The translations under genes were made by a program, and so were the position numbers. This document shows, piece by piece, positions 6,107-8,815 of a DNA stretch of 8,815 nt (position 1 is the first letter of the stretch; the number at the start of each line of letters is the position of its first letter). Source of the stretch: Desulfobacterales bacterium. GTDB taxonomy: Bacteria > Desulfobacterota > Desulfobacteria > Desulfobacterales > UBA5852. Where the stretch lies: contig JASJBQ010000191.1 of assembly GCA_030066455.1 (NCBI GenBank), positions 1 through 8,815 of the forward strand. The letters are read 5' to 3'. Under the pieces are notes generated by a model that worked only from the letters and a program-made list of their open reading frames with translations, had not been told where the DNA came from and did not search any database.

Positions 6107-7210
6107 TTACGGCAATTCCGAAGCTTCCGGGTGAATGATCAACCGGTCTCCCGGGTGGATCGGTCGGCGGACATCAAGACGATTCCAGATCAGCAGCGCC
6201 GGCAGAGGCACCCGGAATTGCTCGGCAATGCTCGATAGGTTGTCCCCTTCCTTGACGATATAGACACGCTCTGACCGCAGGGCTTTCCAGGCTTTGTGAC
6301 CGGCCTGGAACCGCTCCTGAAACCCTTCCGCACCGCTAACCGGCAGATTCAGGCGATAGTTACCCGCAGCCAGATAATGACCGCGTATGGCCGGGTTCAG
6401 ATCCTTGACCGATTTAAAATCCGTTCCGGCGGCCTTGGCAATGATGAGGAGGCTGGTCTCTTCCCAACACGTCAATTCCACCTCGGTTGCATCCAGGGGC
6501 GAATAGTAATCTGTGGCGTCCATCACGAAGCCGTAGCGCTTCGGTTGACTTAAAATCAGCTTGGCCGACAGAATGCGAAACAGGTAGCGTTGGGTTTCAA
6601 GCGGCAGGTAGAGCCTGTAGAAATCCTTGGTATCCTGGGCCAGTATCTCGGCCTTCAACCCCTCTTCCCCCATATTGAACGCCGCCACGGCCAGCGACCA
6701 TGATCCCAGTTCGGTGTGCAGTTTTTGAAGATAGCGGATCGCGGCACGCGTTGATGCCGTCAGGCTTCGCCGCTCGTCGATGCGGCTGTCGATTCGCAGG
6801 CCGTAGTTGCGGCCCGTATCGGCCAGAAACTGCCAGAATCCCACCGCCCCTTTGGGAGATCCGGCATGCGGTCGCAGAGCGCTCTCGGCAACAGCCACGT
6901 ACTTGAGATCATCGGGCATCCCGGCCTCCGCCAGAAGCTTCTCGATGACCGGCAGATAGCGGGTGGAGCGTTTCAACCACAAAACGGCCTGATCACGGTC
7001 CCAAAGTGAAAGCAGCATCTCCTTTTCGAAACGCTCGACGACCGCAGCATCCCCGGTCGGCACAGGCTCCCCGCAAAATTCAATCGGCGCTTCCAAGCGC
7101 ACTGCACGAATCAAGTCTGGACGCTCCGTCTGTGCCTTGGACAGATTGGGAACCACACCCGCGATCACCAGCAGGAATATCCATCCACCATATCGGAGTG
7201 CCATGAACAT
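6107..7210 (-). CDS. mltD: MltD-like lytic murein transglycosylase with LysM domain
   Basis: A periplasmic peptidoglycan-cleaving enzyme: it cuts MurNAc-GlcNAc bonds with formation of 1,6-anhydroMurNAc. Of 367 residues, 1-26 form a signal peptide (WIFLLVIAGVV core, cleavage near SKA). There is no lipobox Cys, unlike E. coli MltD. The GH23/SLT domain spans about 85-220: MPDDLKYVAVAESALRPHAG with catalytic Glu109, GAVGFWQFLADTGRNYGL (about 121-138), AFNMGEEG (177-184) and LPLETQRYLFRIL (about 202-214). Residues about 247-290 look like a degenerate LysM. A clear LysM runs about 315-361 (RVYIVKEGDNLSSIAEQF, IWNRLDVRRPIHPGDRLIIH). AGGTGA lies upstream at a spacing that suits either Met1 (7210) or Met3 (7204). 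The gene is alone on this strand. A minus-strand TTGACA (7308-7303) lies upstream without a good -10. Confidence 0.93.
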   Translation of the reverse strand: MFMALRYGGWIFLLVIAGVVPNLSKAQTERPDLIRAVRLEAPIEFCGEPVPTGDAAVVERFEKEMLLSLWDRDQAVLWLKRSTRYLPVIEKLLAEAGMPDDLKYVAVAESALRPHAGSPKGAVGFWQFLADTGRNYGLRIDSRIDERRSLTASTRAAIRYLQKLHTELGSWSLAVAAFNMGEEGLKAEILAQDTKDFYRLYLPLETQRYLFRILSAKLILSQPKRYGFVMDATDYYSPLDATEVELTCWEETSLLIIAKAAGTDFKSVKDLNPAIRGHYLAAGNYRLNLPVSGAEGFQERFQAGHKAWKALRSERVYIVKEGDNLSSIAEQFRVPLPALLIWNRLDVRRPIHPGDRLIIHPEASELP

Positions 7211-7301
7211 GTCTCACCTCGCATGGACTTAGGGTTTCATGATCAGGGTTGCCTATATTTGCCTTCGTCTATTTAGACTTAGTTAAGGAAGGATCGAAAA
7301 C

Positions 7302-7379
7302 ATGTCAATTTGGACGACCCCGGAGGATTATGGACCCATTCATTCGTCGTCTAAATCGCGCCGACCTGATCGTGGCTGA
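7302..7379 (+). CDS. possible small ORF or leader peptide (25 aa)
   Basis: The ATG at 7302 follows an excellent ribosome binding site, AGGAAGGA, at eight bases spacing. It encodes 25 residues beginning MSIWTTPEDYG and ending SRRPDRG before TGA. No family is recognised. It overlaps a second small ORF (7330-7446) in another frame. The strong ribosome binding site is the only support; it may be a leader peptide, a small protein or chance. Confidence 0.25.
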   Translation: MSIWTTPEDYGPIHSSSKSRRPDRG

Positions 7380-7446
7380 AAGGCTTCTGCGGCATTCGGC
7401 TGTTGCAATTCACGACACAGGTGTTGAATTTTGCACCACCCGCTAA
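7330..7446 (+). CDS. possible small ORF (38 aa)
   Basis: The ATG at 7330 is preceded by GGAGG (7322-7326) at a short three-base spacing. The 38-residue product (MDPFIRRLNRADLIVAERLL, then a tail ending EFCTTR) looks amphipathic and protein-like but matches nothing I know. It overlaps the 7302-7379 frame. It could also be the remnant of a longer gene, since the frame is open back to 7249. Confidence 0.25.
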   Translation: MDPFIRRLNRADLIVAERLLRHSAVAIHDTGVEFCTTR

Positions 7447-7480
7447 AAAAACCTTATCATATTGTTTTATTTATAATTTA

Positions 7481-7508
7481 ATTGTAATTATATATTTCTC
7501 ATTACAAT
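7481..7508. repeat. operator-like inverted repeat in the AT-rich island
   Basis: ATTGTAAT (7481-7488) and ATTACAAT (7501-7508) are exact reverse complements with a 12-base spacer, about 110-140 bases upstream of the sigma-54-like element. This is a usual distance for an activator site, but low-complexity AT sequence makes chance repeats likelier. Confidence 0.35.
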
Positions 7509-7509
7509 A

Positions 7510-7578
7510 TGTCGTATTTTTATACATTTTGTGGTATTTACCGACAAATATCAAAATAAACCCTTGTATTTTACGACA
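7510..7578. repeat. inverted repeat TGTCGTA ... TACGACA
   Basis: TGTCGTA (7510-7516) and TACGACA (7572-7578) are exact reverse complements, 55 bases apart, lying about 40-110 bases upstream of the sigma-54-like element. They contain GC in an AT-rich background, so chance is less likely than for plain AT repeats. They may be paired half-sites for an enhancer-binding protein; this is inference. Confidence 0.3.
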
Positions 7579-7618
7579 GTCATTTCAGCAGTTTGCGGTT
7601 GTGGCCCCCCCCAATCGC

Positions 7619-7634
7619 TGGCATCGGTCTTGCT
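7619..7634 (+). promoter_or_regulatory. sigma-54 (RpoN)-like promoter for the H-domain gene
   Basis: TGGCAT (7619-7624), five bases, then TTGCT (7630-7634): exact -24/-12 spacing and one mismatch (T for C) from TGGCAC-N5-TTGCW. The GG and GC dinucleotides are intact. Expected start is near 7645, about 36 bases before the TTG start codon at 7681. A C8 run ends seven bases before the -24 box. Inverted repeats upstream could serve as activator sites. Confidence 0.65.
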
Positions 7635-7680
7635 TAGCATATGAGATAAAGTTCAAAACCGCAGCCATAGGACGAACGCT

Positions 7681-8679
7681 TTGAGTGATCGCCGCCACCG
7701 CCGAAAATCGCCGGGAGCCGATGATGCCCCGGCGATCAAAAGCGACTCGCCGCCCGGAAAACCCTTGCCGACCTTTCAGCCTTTCAAGCCGCGCTCTTGC
7801 GTTTGGTCGCAGGGCCGCCTGGATATGAACAAACTATGTGAAAAAAGCCATCGCTGCAGCGAATGCCCCTTGGACAAAGCCCTGCAGGCGGCTGCCGAGA
7901 AGAATCGCCACGCTCGCCGGCAGGGTAAAATTCCGTTGACCCCCAACGGCCGCATCGCCTACACCCGTGATCGCCTCAAAATGCTTCCGGACGGCGAACG
8001 CCCCTGCCTGCTATACGCCAATGGCCTGATCGACTACAAAATCTGCTGCAGCAACTACGAATGCGTCTTCTGTGAATTTGACCGATATTTTACCGAGCAA
8101 TATCAAGTTCATGCTGTGGTCCGACCTTTGGACATCATGAATATTCGCGGTTTCCGTCTGCCACAGGGCTACTATTTCCATCTGGGGCATACCTGGGTGC
8201 GTGTCGAGGAAAAGGCCGAGGTCTGCATCGGTATCGATGACTTCATCCTGCGCCTTGCGGGATCTGTGGACCGGATTGAACTGCCCTTCGTGGGCGATGC
8301 GATCCACCAGGGGCATACAGCCTTCAAAGCGTGTCGGGGGGCGAAGCAGATCTCACTGCAGATGCCCGTCAGTGGCATCGTCAACGCCATCAATCTGGCC
8401 GCCCGAGAAAAACCGGCTGTGATCATGGAAGACCCTTATGCCAGTGGATGGTTGATCAAGGTCCAGGCCCGGAATCTGCGCAGCGACCTGAAACGCCTGA
8501 CCATCGGCGGAGAGTCGGTGGACTGGCTCAACCGTGAGATCGACCGCCTGAACCGCGAATTCGAATCGATAGGCGGATCCCCGCTCGACGGCCCCCCGGC
8601 CGGCGGCGGTGATCCGATGACGGCAAAGCCGCTGATCGACTGGGAAAGGCTTGGCCGGTTGTTTTTACATACACCCTGA
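7681..8679 (+). CDS. GcvH-like (lipoyl-fold) protein with duplicated N-terminal Cys-rich module
   Basis: A 332-residue soluble protein. Residues 1-37 are basic and Pro-rich. Two Cys modules follow with identical spacing C-x12-C-x5-C-x2-C: C40, C53, C59, C62 and C109, C122, C128, C131 (plus extra C123). Both carry K-[LI]-C before the cluster and D-[KR] three residues after it. Residues about 164-266 match glycine cleavage protein H: GHTWVRVEE, IGIDDFILRLAGSVDRIELP, VGDAI, MPVSGIVNAINLA, EDPYASGWLIKV. Aligned on PVSG, the lipoyl-lysine position is Ala221 with Lys222 next to it, so lipoylation is doubtful. A short coiled-coil-like segment (WLNREIDRLNREFESI) and a Gly/Pro linker end the protein. 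The start is TTG with AGGA eight bases upstream; the next in-frame ATG is residue 49, inside module 1. No glycine cleavage genes are nearby, so a role outside glycine cleavage is likely. The Cys sets may bind Fe-S or zinc. Confidence 0.88.
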   Translation: MSDRRHRRKSPGADDAPAIKSDSPPGKPLPTFQPFKPRSCVWSQGRLDMNKLCEKSHRCSECPLDKALQAAAEKNRHARRQGKIPLTPNGRIAYTRDRLKMLPDGERPCLLYANGLIDYKICCSNYECVFCEFDRYFTEQYQVHAVVRPLDIMNIRGFRLPQGYYFHLGHTWVRVEEKAEVCIGIDDFILRLAGSVDRIELPFVGDAIHQGHTAFKACRGAKQISLQMPVSGIVNAINLAAREKPAVIMEDPYASGWLIKVQARNLRSDLKRLTIGGESVDWLNREIDRLNREFESIGGSPLDGPPAGGGDPMTAKPLIDWERLGRLFLHTP

Positions 8680-8735
8680 GGAGCCGCACTCAAATCGACG
8701 CGCAAGCGCACATCGCGCACCGCGGGGAAAAATGA

Positions 8736-8815
8736 TTGGACAGAAAGGAGGCATCGACATACCTGCGCGGCCGCCCCGAAGAATGGCAGCTTCCGGAAGG
8801 CCGTCAGTGTCCGCA
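8736..8815 (+). CDS. possible start of a downstream gene, truncated by the window edge
   Basis: The frame is open to the right edge and reads like protein (ASTYLRGRPEEWQLPEGRQC) with G/C-biased third positions. The first possible start is TTG at 8736, right after a stop codon at 8733, with GGGGA eight bases upstream. A perfect AAAGGAGG at 8744-8751 instead points to a start near 8759-8763, where only a CTG (8763) is in this frame. Another frame beginning ATG at 8732 is also open. No terminator separates it from the H-domain gene, so it may share its transcript. Confidence 0.3.
   Translation, partial: MDRKEASTYLRGRPEEWQLPEGRQCP

Larger units (their letters stand above)
7211..7680. other. intergenic region between mltD and the H-domain gene
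   Basis: 470 bases between divergently oriented genes. The mltD-proximal part has a 12-base palindrome GTCTATTTAGAC (7267-7278) and two candidate small ORFs (7302-7446). The middle (about 7445-7575) is strongly AT-rich, with two inverted repeats. The right end has a C8 run (7605-7612) and a sigma-54-like element. The frame at 7403-7684 runs through the AT-rich island and is not convincing as a gene. Confidence 0.6.

Noticed and set aside
7403..7684. 93-residue open frame on the plus strand
   Set aside because: It runs through the AT-rich island and sigma-54 element, begins at a TTG without a ribosome binding site, and its hydrophobic stretch is what AT-rich DNA encodes by chance.

Overview
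The window most resembles a chromosomal segment of a Gram-negative anaerobe of the Desulfobacterota (Desulfosarcina/Desulfobacteraceae type). This is inferred from gene content: lysine and peptidoglycan synthesis through LL-diaminopimelate aminotransferase (DapL), a secreted protein with a VPLPA/PEP-CTERM-like exosortase sorting tail, a cysteine-rich glycine-cleavage-H-like protein, and two good sigma-54 promoter candidates. No species can be assigned from the sequence alone. There is no tRNA, rRNA, CRISPR array or intact mobile element.

Layout. 3-389 is the 3' end of a forward gene with squalene-cyclase-type QW repeats. It converges with a small minus-strand gene for a membrane-anchored protein (470-805). 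About 1.2 kb without a supportable gene follows (806-2045). It holds a cluster of six G/C homopolymer runs and a good sigma-70 promoter at 1682-1709 pointing toward dapL (2046-3269). dapL ends in a textbook intrinsic terminator (3307-3342). A near-perfect sigma-54 element (3447-3462) precedes a LamG-like exported protein with an exosortase sorting tail (3516-4217). A gene-free stretch (4218-4875) holds a nested inverted-repeat element and a promoter overlapped by a palindrome. Next come a stand-alone secretin-N-domain protein (4876-5757) and yhbY (5770-6066), very probably co-transcribed. An MltD-like lytic transglycosylase (6107-7210, minus) converges on yhbY. The 470-bp region 7211-7680 carries two candidate small ORFs, an AT-rich island with two inverted repeats, and a second sigma-54-like element (7619-7634). 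The element sits 47 bp upstream of a fusion of duplicated Cys motifs to a GcvH-like domain (7681-8679). A possible new gene runs off the right edge.

How the genes work together. Most are independent housekeeping or envelope functions: diaminopimelate for the wall, wall remodelling by MltD, ribosome maturation by YhbY, and outer-membrane or surface proteins. The most distinctive signals are the two sigma-54 elements, which suggest that the surface protein and the H-domain protein answer to NtrC-type activators encoded elsewhere. The H-domain protein is the most unusual gene: an exact duplication of a C-x12-C-x5-C-x2-C module joined to a GcvH fold whose lipoyl-lysine site appears altered.
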